DNA of 64,000 nucleotides from CAYOEV01 sp964403075 (GTDB taxonomy: Bacteria; Bacteroidota; Bacteroidia; Cytophagales; Cyclobacteriaceae). Under the pieces are notes generated by a model, which was not told the origin of the DNA, searched no databases, and saw only the letters and a program-made list of their open reading frames with translations. Position 1 is the first letter of the stretch. Each line of letters opens with the position of its first letter. Shown here piece after piece: positions 10,152 through 18,364 of this stretch. Both the position numbers and the translations under genes were made by a program. Location of the stretch: contig CAYOEV010000007.1 in NCBI GenBank assembly GCA_964403075.1, positions 27,685 through 91,684 on the forward strand, in the 5' to 3' direction.

Positions 10152-10571
10152 TCCGTTACTCATTCATTGCACTTAGCTCAATAAAGATGTCCATCGCTGG
10201 TATTGATGAACTCGATAAAATCCGAGGCCTGGAAAGTCTAAATAGATAACGTACACGGGTACAGGCAAAGGAGTGCAGCCGTATCTCCATTTTATGGCCA
10301 CTGGCCTTACGATGGACGGGGAAAAATAATTGATTCAACTCCGTTTCTGATCATAAAAAATGGTTTGAGAATAATCAAAAGCAGGAAGGCGGTGGTGGTC
10401 CAATTTGGGTAAATTTTTCCGTACACAATAAAATCATGGTTTTGAAAAAAAATCAATTGGCCCAATGTTTGTTTGTAATGACAAGGCTTGCGTACATTTA
10501 GTCAAGTATTTTATCGTTATGACAGGGTTTGGCAAAGTTTTTAAAACCAATACTTTAAAAATCTGGTAATT
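10152..10571. other. 420-bp intergenic region with a possible coding remnant
   Basis: No intact gene is seen. On the minus strand about 10156-10338, short open stretches in two frames end at nearby stops. One carries GHKMEIRLHSFACTRVRYL and the next frame continues TFQASDFIEFINTSDGHLY before a stop. Together they look like the frame-shifted C-terminus of a lost gene, but no family could be assigned. The right part holds the candidate promoter of the downstream regulator gene. Confidence 0.3.
10472..10500 (+). promoter_or_regulatory. Candidate Bacteroidota promoter for the single-domain regulator
   Basis: TTTG (10472-10475), a 17-base spacer, and TACATTTA (10493-10500), which matches TAnnTTTG at seven of eight positions. 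Transcription would begin about 65 bases before the GTG start at 10572. The call rests on motif match and position only. Confidence 0.35.
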
Positions 10572-10955
10572 GTGAGCAAAATTCTGATCATTGATGACAG
10601 TGAGATCGACAGATTAATCACTGGAGAACTCCTCTCCAGGCAGCGCGACTCATTGGAAATATATAAGGTGTCTAGCGGTCAGGAGGCGATTGATTTTCTT
10701 ACTGATCATCAGGGTGATTTCTTTGCAGATTTGATTATCCTGCTGGATATCATGATGCCTGGGATGAATGGTTTTGAATTTTTGGATGCCTTTGACGAAT
10801 TAATTGTCGAAAAAAAGGAGGACATCCGTATAGTTATGCTTTCTACTACCATGGACAAGCGGGATAAGAAAAAGGCAGAAGACCACCCCAACGTTCAGGT
10901 ACTTTTGGAAAAGCCACTAAAAATTGCCGAATTAGACCCTTATCTGGATATTTAA
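10572..10955 (+). CDS. Single-domain response regulator (CheY-like receiver)
   Basis: 127 residues with all receiver landmarks: acidic pair D8-D9, phosphoacceptor D59 in LLDIMMPG, T92/T93 after strand 4, and K114 in the EKP motif. There is no output domain, so it must act by protein contact or in a phosphorelay. The start is GTG. No kinase gene is adjacent, so its partner lies elsewhere. This style of orphan receiver (response regulator of the Rcp1/CheY sort) is abundant in Cytophagales. It converges on the S9 peptidase gene, with the stop codons overlapping. Confidence 0.9.
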   Translation: MSKILIIDDSEIDRLITGELLSRQRDSLEIYKVSSGQEAIDFLTDHQGDFFADLIILLDIMMPGMNGFEFLDAFDELIVEKKEDIRIVMLSTTMDKRDKKKAEDHPNVQVLLEKPLKIAELDPYLDI

Positions 10956-13114
10956 TATTTTTCTTCCAAATCCAGCACAAAGGCGTACTCAAGTGCTGTG
11001 CGTTTAAGTCGGCTAAACCTTCCTGAAGCTCCGCCATGTCCTGAATCCATGTCGCAATCCAAGATGAGGATATTATCGTCTGTTTTCATGTCCCGAAGTT
11101 TAGCCACCCATTTGGCTGGCTCCCAATATTGAACCTGAGAATCAAATAAACCGGTGGTAATCAGCATGTTGGGGTAGTCTTGAGCCTTCACCTGATCGTA
11201 AGGAGAATACGACAACATGTACGTGTACGAGTCTTCATTCTTTGGATTACCCCATTCGTCAAATTCATTGGTGGTGAGCGGAATGCTTTCATCCAACATG
11301 GTAGAAACCACATCAACGAAAGGCACTGCAGCAATCACCCCGTTGAACAATTCCGGGTTCATGTTTACAACAGCACCCATCAGTAGCCCGCCGGCGCTTC
11401 CACCTTGGGCATAAAGGTGATCTGCAGAGGTATATTTCTGGGCGATCAGGAATTTGGCACAATCCACAAAGTCATTGAAGGTGTTTTGCTTCTTATACAT
11501 TTTACCTTCGTCATACCACTTTCGGCCCATTATCTGGCCACCGCGTACGTGTGCAATGGCAAAGGCAAATCCCCTATCCAGCAGGCTGAGTCTGACCGAA
11601 CTAAAGCTCGGATCGATGATATTGCCGTAGGAACCATACCCGTAAAGCAGGAGTGGGGACTTTCCTTCCTTTTTAAATCCTTTTTTGTACACTATTGAGA
11701 CCGGGATTTTGACCCCATCACGGGCAGGTGCCCAAATTCTTTCTGTGGCATAGTCTTCCGGATCGTGTCCACCAACTACCTCTACCTGCTTCTTAAGTGC
11801 TTTTTCCCTGGTGTTCATGTCATAATCAATTACACTGGCCGGTGTGGTCATGGATTGATAGCCAAAGCGGAGAATATCGGTATCGAACTCAGGGTTGTTT
11901 CCTGTGTAGGCCACGTAGGCCGCTTCATCGAAAGTTAAATAATGTTCATCTCCAGACGACTGGTTGATAATCCGGATATTCGTTTGGGCATCTTTACGCT
12001 CCTCTATGGTGAGGTGGTTGCTAAATACTTCAATTCCCTCCAATAACACATCCTCCCTGTGAGGGATGACCTCCACCCAATTTTCCATTGCAGTGGCATT
12101 CTCGGGTGTCTCCATCAGACGGAAGTTTTCAGCTTCATGGTTGGTGACAATGTAGAATTTATCCTGGAAATGATAGATGGCGTACTCGTGCTTTTCACCT
12201 CTAGGGATGAATTGGCGAAAGGTTCCGGTAGGATTGTCTGCCTCCAGGAGGTGATAGTCTGATACCAGGGTGCTGGAGTTAACTATAATGAGATACTTAT
12301 CCGACTTTGATTTATTTATTCCTATGTAATAGCTCGGATTTTTTTCTTCATACACCAACACGTCCTGCGACATATCGGTGCCCATTTTGTGTCTCCAAAT
12401 CTTTTCAGAAAGAAGAGTCACCTTATTTTTAGAAGTGTAGAAGAAGTAATCACCATCTTCCGACCAGGCGCCATCCCCCTGTACGTTAGTCAGCACATCC
12501 GAAAGCATCTCACCGGTCTCTAAATTTTTAAATCGTATGGTGTATACTCTTCGGCTAAGGGTATCTTCAGCAAAGGCCAATACGTTGTTGTCCCTACTTA
12601 CTTTTAATGCCGAGATACTGTAATAGTCTTTGTCCTCCGCCATCTTATTTACGTCCAGAAGTATTTCCTCTTCGTTTTCAAGCTTTCCCTTTTTCCGCGA
12701 ATAGATGGGATATTCATTGCCTTTTTCGTATCTCGTCATGTACCAGTAGCCATTTTTGAAAAAAGGCACTGATTCATCGTCCTGCTTAATCCGGCCTTTC
12801 ATTTCGTTGAAGAGGTCTTCCTGAAACTTCTCGGTATGTTTCATGACCTCACGGGTGTAGGCATTTTCTGCGTTGAGGTAGTTCCGAACTTTTTGCGTTT
12901 GTTCATCAGGCGTTGGAGCGTTTTTTTGTTCGTCTGATAGCCGCATCCAGAAATAAGGGTCTACCCGTTCATTGCCATGTGGGGTAGTGATTTTGTGGTT
13001 TATTTTTTCCGCTACCGGTGGTTTCACGTAGAGCTTTCTTTTTTTTGATGAAGAAGTACAACTTTGGATGAGCACGATTCCCAAAAAGGAAAAGACAACA
13101 AGAATAGTTTTCAT
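10952..13114 (-). CDS. ptrB: S9 family prolyl oligopeptidase (oligopeptidase B-like), lipoprotein
   Basis: 720 residues. The N-terminal propeller (about residues 30-430) is followed by an alpha/beta-hydrolase domain. The catalytic triad is visible: S573 in GGSAGG, D658 in GLFDSQVQYWEP and H693 in DSGHGG, spaced as in oligopeptidase B. These enzymes cut short peptides, oligopeptidase B after basic residues. The N-terminus is a lipoprotein signal (hydrophobic stretch, then IQSC with the lipid cysteine at residue 19), so it is membrane-tethered in the periplasm, unlike cytoplasmic E. coli PtrB. The residues after the cysteine (TSSSKKRK) are not an acidic surface-export signal. The ATG at 13114 was chosen because it begins the signal; an upstream ATG at 13141 only adds residues. 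Confidence 0.9.
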   Translation of the reverse strand: MKTILVVFSFLGIVLIQSCTSSSKKRKLYVKPPVAEKINHKITTPHGNERVDPYFWMRLSDEQKNAPTPDEQTQKVRNYLNAENAYTREVMKHTEKFQEDLFNEMKGRIKQDDESVPFFKNGYWYMTRYEKGNEYPIYSRKKGKLENEEEILLDVNKMAEDKDYYSISALKVSRDNNVLAFAEDTLSRRVYTIRFKNLETGEMLSDVLTNVQGDGAWSEDGDYFFYTSKNKVTLLSEKIWRHKMGTDMSQDVLVYEEKNPSYYIGINKSKSDKYLIIVNSSTLVSDYHLLEADNPTGTFRQFIPRGEKHEYAIYHFQDKFYIVTNHEAENFRLMETPENATAMENWVEVIPHREDVLLEGIEVFSNHLTIEERKDAQTNIRIINQSSGDEHYLTFDEAAYVAYTGNNPEFDTDILRFGYQSMTTPASVIDYDMNTREKALKKQVEVVGGHDPEDYATERIWAPARDGVKIPVSIVYKKGFKKEGKSPLLLYGYGSYGNIIDPSFSSVRLSLLDRGFAFAIAHVRGGQIMGRKWYDEGKMYKKQNTFNDFVDCAKFLIAQKYTSADHLYAQGGSAGGLLMGAVVNMNPELFNGVIAAVPFVDVVSTMLDESIPLTTNEFDEWGNPKNEDSYTYMLSYSPYDQVKAQDYPNMLITTGLFDSQVQYWEPAKWVAKLRDMKTDDNILILDCDMDSGHGGASGRFSRLKRTALEYAFVLDLEEKY

Positions 13115-13232
13115 GCGGCAGGCGTGAATTGGTTGTTTCAAAACTATTAAAAAAAAGTGATAGTCAATAACCGCACTCCGATCACATGATTAGTGAAAGA
13201 ATTTAATCCATAGGCTTTTTCGTATTTGTATG

Positions 13233-14123
13233 CTACTTTTTAAACATGGCGCTTACTTGGAGTTCCTTGGACCCGGGATTGTATTTATAAAAGCCCTCTC
13301 CTGACTTTGCGCCGAGATATCCTGCATGTACCATGTTTACCAGCAGCGGGCAAGGTGCGTATTTGGGATTGCCTAAACCCTGGTGCAGGACGTTAAGTAT
13401 AGAAAGACAGACATCCAAACCAATAAAATCGGCCAGTTGCAATGGACCCATAGGGTGTGCCATGCCCAGCTTCATGACGGTATCAATTTCTTCTACACCT
13501 GCCACGCCTTCGAAAAGGGATATGATGGCCTCATTGATCATGGGCATGAGGATACGGTTGGCTACAAATCCAGGGTAATCATTGACTGCTACTGGCACTT
13601 TTTTCAGGTCCTTACTCAATGCCATGATGGTCTCTACGGTTTCCGCAGAGGTGCCATAGCCACGGATAACTTCTATCAGCTTCATTACCGGTACGGGATT
13701 CATGAAGTGCATACCTATTACCTGTCCTGGTCGATGCGTCTCGGCGGCAATCTGCGTGATGGATATGGAAGAAGTATTTGAAGCGAGGATGCACCCCAGT
13801 GGTGCGTCCCGATCCAGAGACTGAAAAATTTTCTTTTTAATGGCCAAATTTTCTGTGGCTGCTTCCACTACCAAATCTGCCTGCTCTACACCGGTGGTCA
13901 TGTCGGTGAACATTTCAAGACGGCTCAGTGTAGCCTTCTTATCTTCTGCCGTGATGATTGATTTGTTGATTTGTCGATCCAGGTTTTTACTTATCAAGGC
14001 TGCGGCTTTCCGCAGGGCCTCCTCAGAGATATCTATAAGGTTCACTTGGTAACCGGATTGAGCAAAGACATGCGCAATTCCATTGCCCATGGTGCCAGAT
14101 CCAATAACTGCAATATTTTTCAT
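13233..14123 (-). CDS. hbd: 3-hydroxybutyryl-CoA dehydrogenase (3-hydroxyacyl-CoA dehydrogenase family)
   Basis: 296 residues, slightly longer than the usual 280-290. The NAD-binding motif GSGTMG is at residues 8-13, and the C-terminal dimerisation domain starts near residue 190. The catalytic dyad is present: H139 (GMHFMNPVPVMKLIE) and E151, with S118 and N142 in the conserved positions. The enzyme interconverts 3-hydroxyacyl-CoA and 3-oxoacyl-CoA in fatty-acid or butyrate/polyhydroxybutyrate-type metabolism. As a stand-alone single-function enzyme it could serve beta-oxidation or phenylacetate-type pathways; no pathway partners are next to it. Four bases separate it from the downstream end of the aldolase gene on the same strand, so they may share a transcript. 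Confidence 0.9.
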   Translation of the reverse strand: MKNIAVIGSGTMGNGIAHVFAQSGYQVNLIDISEEALRKAAALISKNLDRQINKSIITAEDKKATLSRLEMFTDMTTGVEQADLVVEAATENLAIKKKIFQSLDRDAPLGCILASNTSSISITQIAAETHRPGQVIGMHFMNPVPVMKLIEVIRGYGTSAETVETIMALSKDLKKVPVAVNDYPGFVANRILMPMINEAIISLFEGVAGVEEIDTVMKLGMAHPMGPLQLADFIGLDVCLSILNVLHQGLGNPKYAPCPLLVNMVHAGYLGAKSGEGFYKYNPGSKELQVSAMFKK

Positions 14124-14127
14124 GGGT

Positions 14128-15192
14128 TTATTTATTTTGATTCAGGCAATTCAAATCCTCAAAGGCTGTTTTTAACCGTTGTACCAAAGACTTTTCACCC
14201 TCGCGCAACCAAACCCTCGGATCATAGAATTTCTTATTAGGCTTGTCAGTACCTTCGGGATTGCCTATTTGACTTTTCAGGTAACCCGTATTGACCTCGG
14301 AATAATTCCTGATACCATCCCAAAATGCCCATTGCATGTCTGTATCAATGTTCATTTTAATGGCTCCGTATCCTATGGCCTCACGAATTTCTTCTCGCGA
14401 GGAGCCTGAGCCACCGTGAAAAACGAAATTGACCGGATTTTTTTTCGTGCCATGCTTGCGTTGGATATGGTCTTGAGAATTCTTTAAAATCTTAGGTGTG
14501 AGCTTCACATTGCCCGACTTATACACGCCATGAACATTGCCGAAGGCCGCGGCAACCGTAAAGTTATCCCCGACTTTTTTCATGTTTTCATAGGCGTACG
14601 CCACTTCCTCTGGTTGGGTGTACAGCATGGAGTTGTCGATGTCTGTATTGTCCACACCATCTTCTTCACCACCAGTAACACCCAATTCGAGCTCCAGTGT
14701 TATACCCATTTTATGCATGCGTTGGAAATACGCTACACAAGTACTTATGTTGTTTTCAAGTGACTCCTCGGACAGATCAAGCATGTGCGAAGAGAATAGC
14801 GGATGGCCATGTTGCTCCATGAACTGCTCGTTGGCATCCAATAATCCGTCTATCCATTTCAATAATTTTCTGGCTGCATGGTCGGTATGTAATACCACGG
14901 GTACGCCGTAATGCTTGGCCATTGTGTGTACATGCTGGGCGCCTGATATTGCACCGGCAATTGCCGCTTTCTCATCTTCGTTCGATAGCCCTTTTCCTGC
15001 AAAAAAGGCAGCTCCACCATTGGAGAACTGGATCATCACGGGCGAATTCACTTCTCGCGCGGTTTCCAGCACCGCGTTGATAGAATGGGTGCCTATAACA
15101 TTCACCGCTGGTAGGGCAAAAGCTTTGTCATTGGCATGGTTGAGCAGGTCGGTTACTTCTTGACCATGAAGAACTCCGGGTCTAAATTTCAT
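14128..15192 (-). CDS. fbaA: Class II fructose-bisphosphate aldolase
   Basis: 354 residues, the length of the class IIA (FbaA) branch. Metal and catalytic residues are visible: H102-T-D104-H105 (zinc ligand H105 and catalytic D104), then the FHGGSGSSREEI phosphate/substrate loop and KMNIDTDMQWAFWDGI near residue 290. The enzyme cleaves fructose 1,6-bisphosphate to glyceraldehyde 3-phosphate and dihydroxyacetone phosphate in glycolysis/gluconeogenesis. The ATG at 15192 fits the family start (MKFRPGVL); the frame stays open upstream for 90 codons but that part is not aldolase-like. A candidate promoter with a perfect TATATTTG box lies about 30 bases upstream. It is divergent from the symporter operon. 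Confidence 0.95.
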   Translation of the reverse strand: MKFRPGVLHGQEVTDLLNHANDKAFALPAVNVIGTHSINAVLETAREVNSPVMIQFSNGGAAFFAGKGLSNEDEKAAIAGAISGAQHVHTMAKHYGVPVVLHTDHAARKLLKWIDGLLDANEQFMEQHGHPLFSSHMLDLSEESLENNISTCVAYFQRMHKMGITLELELGVTGGEEDGVDNTDIDNSMLYTQPEEVAYAYENMKKVGDNFTVAAAFGNVHGVYKSGNVKLTPKILKNSQDHIQRKHGTKKNPVNFVFHGGSGSSREEIREAIGYGAIKMNIDTDMQWAFWDGIRNYSEVNTGYLKSQIGNPEGTDKPNKKFYDPRVWLREGEKSLVQRLKTAFEDLNCLNQNK

Positions 15193-15222
15193 AAGTTGCT
15201 TTTGTTGTTCGAGTTGCGAGGG

Positions 15223-15254
15223 CAAATATAAACGGTTCGGCAGACGGCGCCAGA
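15223..15254 (-). promoter_or_regulatory. Candidate promoter of the aldolase gene
   Basis: On the minus strand TCTG (complement of 15251-15254), a 20-base spacer, and TATATTTG (complement of 15223-15230), an exact match to the Bacteroidota -7 consensus TAnnTTTG. The leader to the ATG at 15192 would be about 25 bases. Motif, spacing and position agree. Confidence 0.5.
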
Positions 15255-15339
15255 CAGATTGGCCATAAGTTACCGAACGATTGCTTATGAGGCTTGTAAT
15301 TAAATTCTTAAGTTTGTGGCGCAATCGGGAAGCGATTTC

Positions 15340-16779
15340 ATGCACCTTATAGATTTGGTCATTTTTATAATTTATTTCCTGGCCATGCTGGGAATAGGTT
15401 TTTTCTTTTACAGAATAAACCAATCTACCGACGACTACTATGTAGGGGGGCGCAACATGACCAGTCTGCACATTGGACTTTCCGTAGTGGCCACAGATGT
15501 TGGTGGTGGTTTTTCCATCGGCTTGGGTGGTCTGGGCTTTACCATGGGTCTGTCTGGCTCCTGGATGCTTTTTACTGGTCTGCTTGGAGCATGGCTAAGT
15601 GGGGTGTGGTTGGTACCAGTCATGTACCGGCTTTCCAAGAAAATTAACCTGCTCACCTTTCCACAGATATTCAACCATTTTTATGATAAGCGTGTGGCGC
15701 TGGCCGCAGGTGTAATTTCTGCGATTGGTTACCTTGGTTTCACAAGCTCTCAAATACTGGCCGGTGCCAAATTGGCGTCTGCCTCGTTTGACGGGCTGGA
15801 TATGAATTTGGCACTCGTCGTAATGGGGGTCATTGCGGTAGTATATACGGTATTGGGCGGATTGAAAGCAGTGATTTATACAGATACCGTGCAGTGGATG
15901 ATATTGATGGGGGGGCTAATATTTATTGGCATTCCCATGGGCTATAGGGCCATAGGGGGTCTGGCGGCCATAGAACAAAGCCTTTCTCCATCATTTCTCT
16001 CCTTCAATAACCTAAAATGGCAGGATTTACTTAACTGGGGGATCACCATCATTCCAATTTGGTTTGTTGGCATGACTTTGTATCAGCGCATTTACGCCTG
16101 TCGAGATGAACGTTCGGCTCGGCGGGCCTGGTTTATAGCAGGATTTTTTGAGTGGCCCGTCATGGCGTTCATGGGAGTGGTGTTGGGCCTTTTTGCCCGG
16201 GTGGCTTTTGAAAATGGGATGATTGACGCAGGCTCGATGCTGGACGAAGAAATGGGTCTCCCGCTTCTGCTCAAAAACGTACTACCGGTTGGGTTGATGG
16301 GACTGATGATGTCTGCCTACTTTTCAGCCATCATGTCTACAGCCGACAGCTGCCTGATGGCGTGTTCAGGAAACATTGTTACAGATATTATGGAAACAAA
16401 CTTCGCGTTTGTAAAAAAGCTGAATATTCTGAGGTTCTCGCAATTGATTACCCTGATTGCCGGGATGGTTGCACTCTTACTGGCGTCATTCATGCAAAAT
16501 GTACTCGAGCTCATGCTCTATTCCTATGCCTTTATGGTGTCTGGTTTATTCGTGCCGGTTTTGGGCGTACTTTTTAGAAAAAGAAACTATCCGGTTGCAG
16601 CCCTTTGGGCCATGATGACTGGAGGAAGTACTACGCTCTTCCTCATCTTTGCCAGTAAGCAAGAATGGTTTGAACTACCGTTGGATCTTGACGCGAATGT
16701 GTTTGGTCTTTCTGCCTCACTACTGGCATTTATCGTTGTTTCTTCCATCCAAACCAAAAGAATTCCGTTAACCCACTAG
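15340..16779 (+). CDS. Sodium:solute symporter (SSS/SLC5 family)
   Basis: About 479 residues with 12-13 hydrophobic helices, the normal size for the Na+/solute symporter family. Family landmarks include YYVGGRNM after the first helix, the glycine-rich GGFSIGLGGLGF segment, YTDTVQWMILMGGL in the middle, and ASADSC-like MSTADSCLMACSGN in helix 8, which contributes to the Na2 site. It imports a small organic solute with sodium. The genes downstream (acetyltransferase, amidohydrolase, two racemases) suggest an amino acid, N-acyl amino acid or related compound rather than a sugar, by inference. An in-frame GTG at 15316 is also possible; the ATG at 15340 leaves only a short periplasmic tail before helix 1, as is usual. 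It is divergent from the aldolase gene. Confidence 0.88.
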   Translation: MHLIDLVIFIIYFLAMLGIGFFFYRINQSTDDYYVGGRNMTSLHIGLSVVATDVGGGFSIGLGGLGFTMGLSGSWMLFTGLLGAWLSGVWLVPVMYRLSKKINLLTFPQIFNHFYDKRVALAAGVISAIGYLGFTSSQILAGAKLASASFDGLDMNLALVVMGVIAVVYTVLGGLKAVIYTDTVQWMILMGGLIFIGIPMGYRAIGGLAAIEQSLSPSFLSFNNLKWQDLLNWGITIIPIWFVGMTLYQRIYACRDERSARRAWFIAGFFEWPVMAFMGVVLGLFARVAFENGMIDAGSMLDEEMGLPLLLKNVLPVGLMGLMMSAYFSAIMSTADSCLMACSGNIVTDIMETNFAFVKKLNILRFSQLITLIAGMVALLLASFMQNVLELMLYSYAFMVSGLFVPVLGVLFRKRNYPVAALWAMMTGGSTTLFLIFASKQEWFELPLDLDANVFGLSASLLAFIVVSSIQTKRIPLTH

Positions 16780-16781
16780 AA

Positions 16782-17216
16782 ATGGACTACAAATTAATCA
16801 ATCAGATAAGCGGTCCTGATCAGACTTACTCCAACGAAAGGATAGCCAATTTTTTACACGACCATCTCGACGAGTTCGGTGACCAGACCTCTGACATTCT
16901 AAAATGCCTGGACTATGTATTTCATCCAGAGAGAGGAGGTCAGGTGATCCTGGGCTTGGAAGCTGGTAAAATTGTAGGAGCAGTGATTCTGAACGAAACT
17001 GGCATGTCTGGATATATACCTGAAAATATTTTGGTCTACATTGCCGTACATCGGGACCATCGCGGCAAAGGTTTTGGTAAGCTTTTGATGGAACAGGCTA
17101 TCAAAATTACCAAAGGAAACATTGCCTTGCATGTAGAACCGGAAAATCCGGCCATTCACTTGTACAAGAAAATCGGCTTTACCAATAAGTACCTTGAAAT
17201 GCGGTTCAGCCGATGA
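16782..17216 (+). CDS. GNAT family N-acetyltransferase
   Basis: 144 residues with the GNAT acetyl-CoA pyrophosphate loop RGKGFGKLL at about residue 90 and the C-terminal NPAIHLYKKIGF segment of the fold. It transfers an acetyl group to an amine; the substrate is unknown. It begins 2 bp after the symporter stop, and its TGA overlaps the ATG of the amidohydrolase (ATGA), so the three are translationally linked. In this setting it may acetylate an amino acid, the reverse of the amidohydrolase reaction, or detoxify an intermediate. This is inference from context. Confidence 0.85.
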   Translation: MDYKLINQISGPDQTYSNERIANFLHDHLDEFGDQTSDILKCLDYVFHPERGGQVILGLEAGKIVGAVILNETGMSGYIPENILVYIAVHRDHRGKGFGKLLMEQAIKITKGNIALHVEPENPAIHLYKKIGFTNKYLEMRFSR

Positions 17217-18364
17217 AAAGCCCAAAAGAAGTCATCGAAGAAATAGGGCAACTACGTCAGGAACTTCACCAATTTCCCGAGCTCTCCGGAGCAGAGTATC
17301 AAACGGCGAGGCGGATCACGGAAATGATGAAAGACTGTGGCACGAGCCAAATTTTGGATGGTCTTGGCGGGCATGGAGTGGCGGTTACCTTTGATTCAGA
17401 AAAGAAAGGATCGCATGTGATGGTACGTTGTGAACTGGATGCCTTACCAATTCACGAAATCAATCACATGAGTTATCGATCTAAGGTGGATCACGTATCA
17501 CACAAATGCGGACACGATGGGCACATGTCTATCCTCTACGGTTTGGGTTTGAATCTACAGCATCGCCCCATTCCCAATGGTAAGGTGACGCTTTTGTTTC
17601 AGCCAGCGGAAGAAAATGGAGAAGGTGCACGGGAGGTTTTGGAAGATCCTAAATTTGCATCTGTCAGACCTGATTATGTAGTGGCTCTCCATAACCAGCC
17701 AGGCTTGCCGTTTCATCAAATTCAATGTCGACCTGGGACGTTTACGCCCGCTGTGATCAGCCTGATTATCCGAATGGAGGGACGCACTTCGCATGCCGCA
17801 GAGCCACACAAAGGAATAAATCCTGCACTGGCCCTCAGTGAGCTGGTGCAAGGCGCCAAAAGGTTGGAAAAGCCTGATGAAAATAAAGATGACTTCTCAC
17901 TGGTAACGCCAGTGTTCATGCACATGGGTGATAAAGCCTATGGTATTTCCGCAGGCGAAGGAGAAATCCACTTTACTATCCGAACCTGGACCAATGAAGC
18001 CCTGGATACATTGCTGGAGCGAACAAGTGAAACCGCTCAGGAGGTGGCCAGGAAGTGGGGCTTGAAGTGTACCATGGAAACCCTACAACATTTTAAGTCT
18101 GTTAACAATAACGAAAGAGTATTTCAAGTAATTAGAAAATCGGCAATCCGTCTAGGTATGGCATTTGCATGGCGCGAAAAGCCCATGCCCTGGGGGGAAG
18201 ACTTTGGGTTGTTGACAGAGCATATTCCTGGCGCTATGTTTGTCTTGGGCGCAGGGTCTGATACCCCGGCATTGCATAATCCGGATTACGATTTTCCTGA
18301 CAACATTTCGGACACAGGAATTAACCTATTTAGAGCCATCATCGATGAACTCATTGGTAAATAA
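17213..18364 (+). CDS. M20 family amidohydrolase (N-acyl amino acid hydrolase-like)
   Basis: 383 residues of the AbgB/HipO/IlvA-like M20D subfamily. Metal ligands can be seen: CGHDGHMS (about residue 100), the EENGEGA glutamate pair (about 134), VALHNQPGLP, and the C-terminal ALHNPDYDFPD histidine. The lid domain begins near residue 180. These enzymes hydrolyse N-acyl or aminoacyl amide bonds, releasing a free amino acid. The ATG overlaps the acetyltransferase stop by four bases, and the alanine-racemase gene starts inside its last 20 bp, so all are one operon. Combined with two racemases, a plausible role is release of a D- or L-amino acid from an acylated form. Confidence 0.88.
   Translation: MKSPKEVIEEIGQLRQELHQFPELSGAEYQTARRITEMMKDCGTSQILDGLGGHGVAVTFDSEKKGSHVMVRCELDALPIHEINHMSYRSKVDHVSHKCGHDGHMSILYGLGLNLQHRPIPNGKVTLLFQPAEENGEGAREVLEDPKFASVRPDYVVALHNQPGLPFHQIQCRPGTFTPAVISLIIRMEGRTSHAAEPHKGINPALALSELVQGAKRLEKPDENKDDFSLVTPVFMHMGDKAYGISAGEGEIHFTIRTWTNEALDTLLERTSETAQEVARKWGLKCTMETLQHFKSVNNNERVFQVIRKSAIRLGMAFAWREKPMPWGEDFGLLTEHIPGAMFVLGAGSDTPALHNPDYDFPDNISDTGINLFRAIIDELIGK

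Noticed and set aside
15316..15339. GTG start for the Na+ symporter
   Set aside because: Possible, but the ATG at 15340 lies directly before the first helix as is usual in the family; kept as an alternative only.
15193..15471. A 93-residue N-terminal extension of the aldolase
   Set aside because: The extra residues do not look like the family, and the start would lie inside the divergent symporter gene and upstream of the aldolase promoter.
15905..15915. Homopolymeric G run within the symporter gene as a possible phase-variation site
   Set aside because: It has only about seven G and the frame is intact; similar short G runs occur elsewhere (for example near 39404) without signs of switching.
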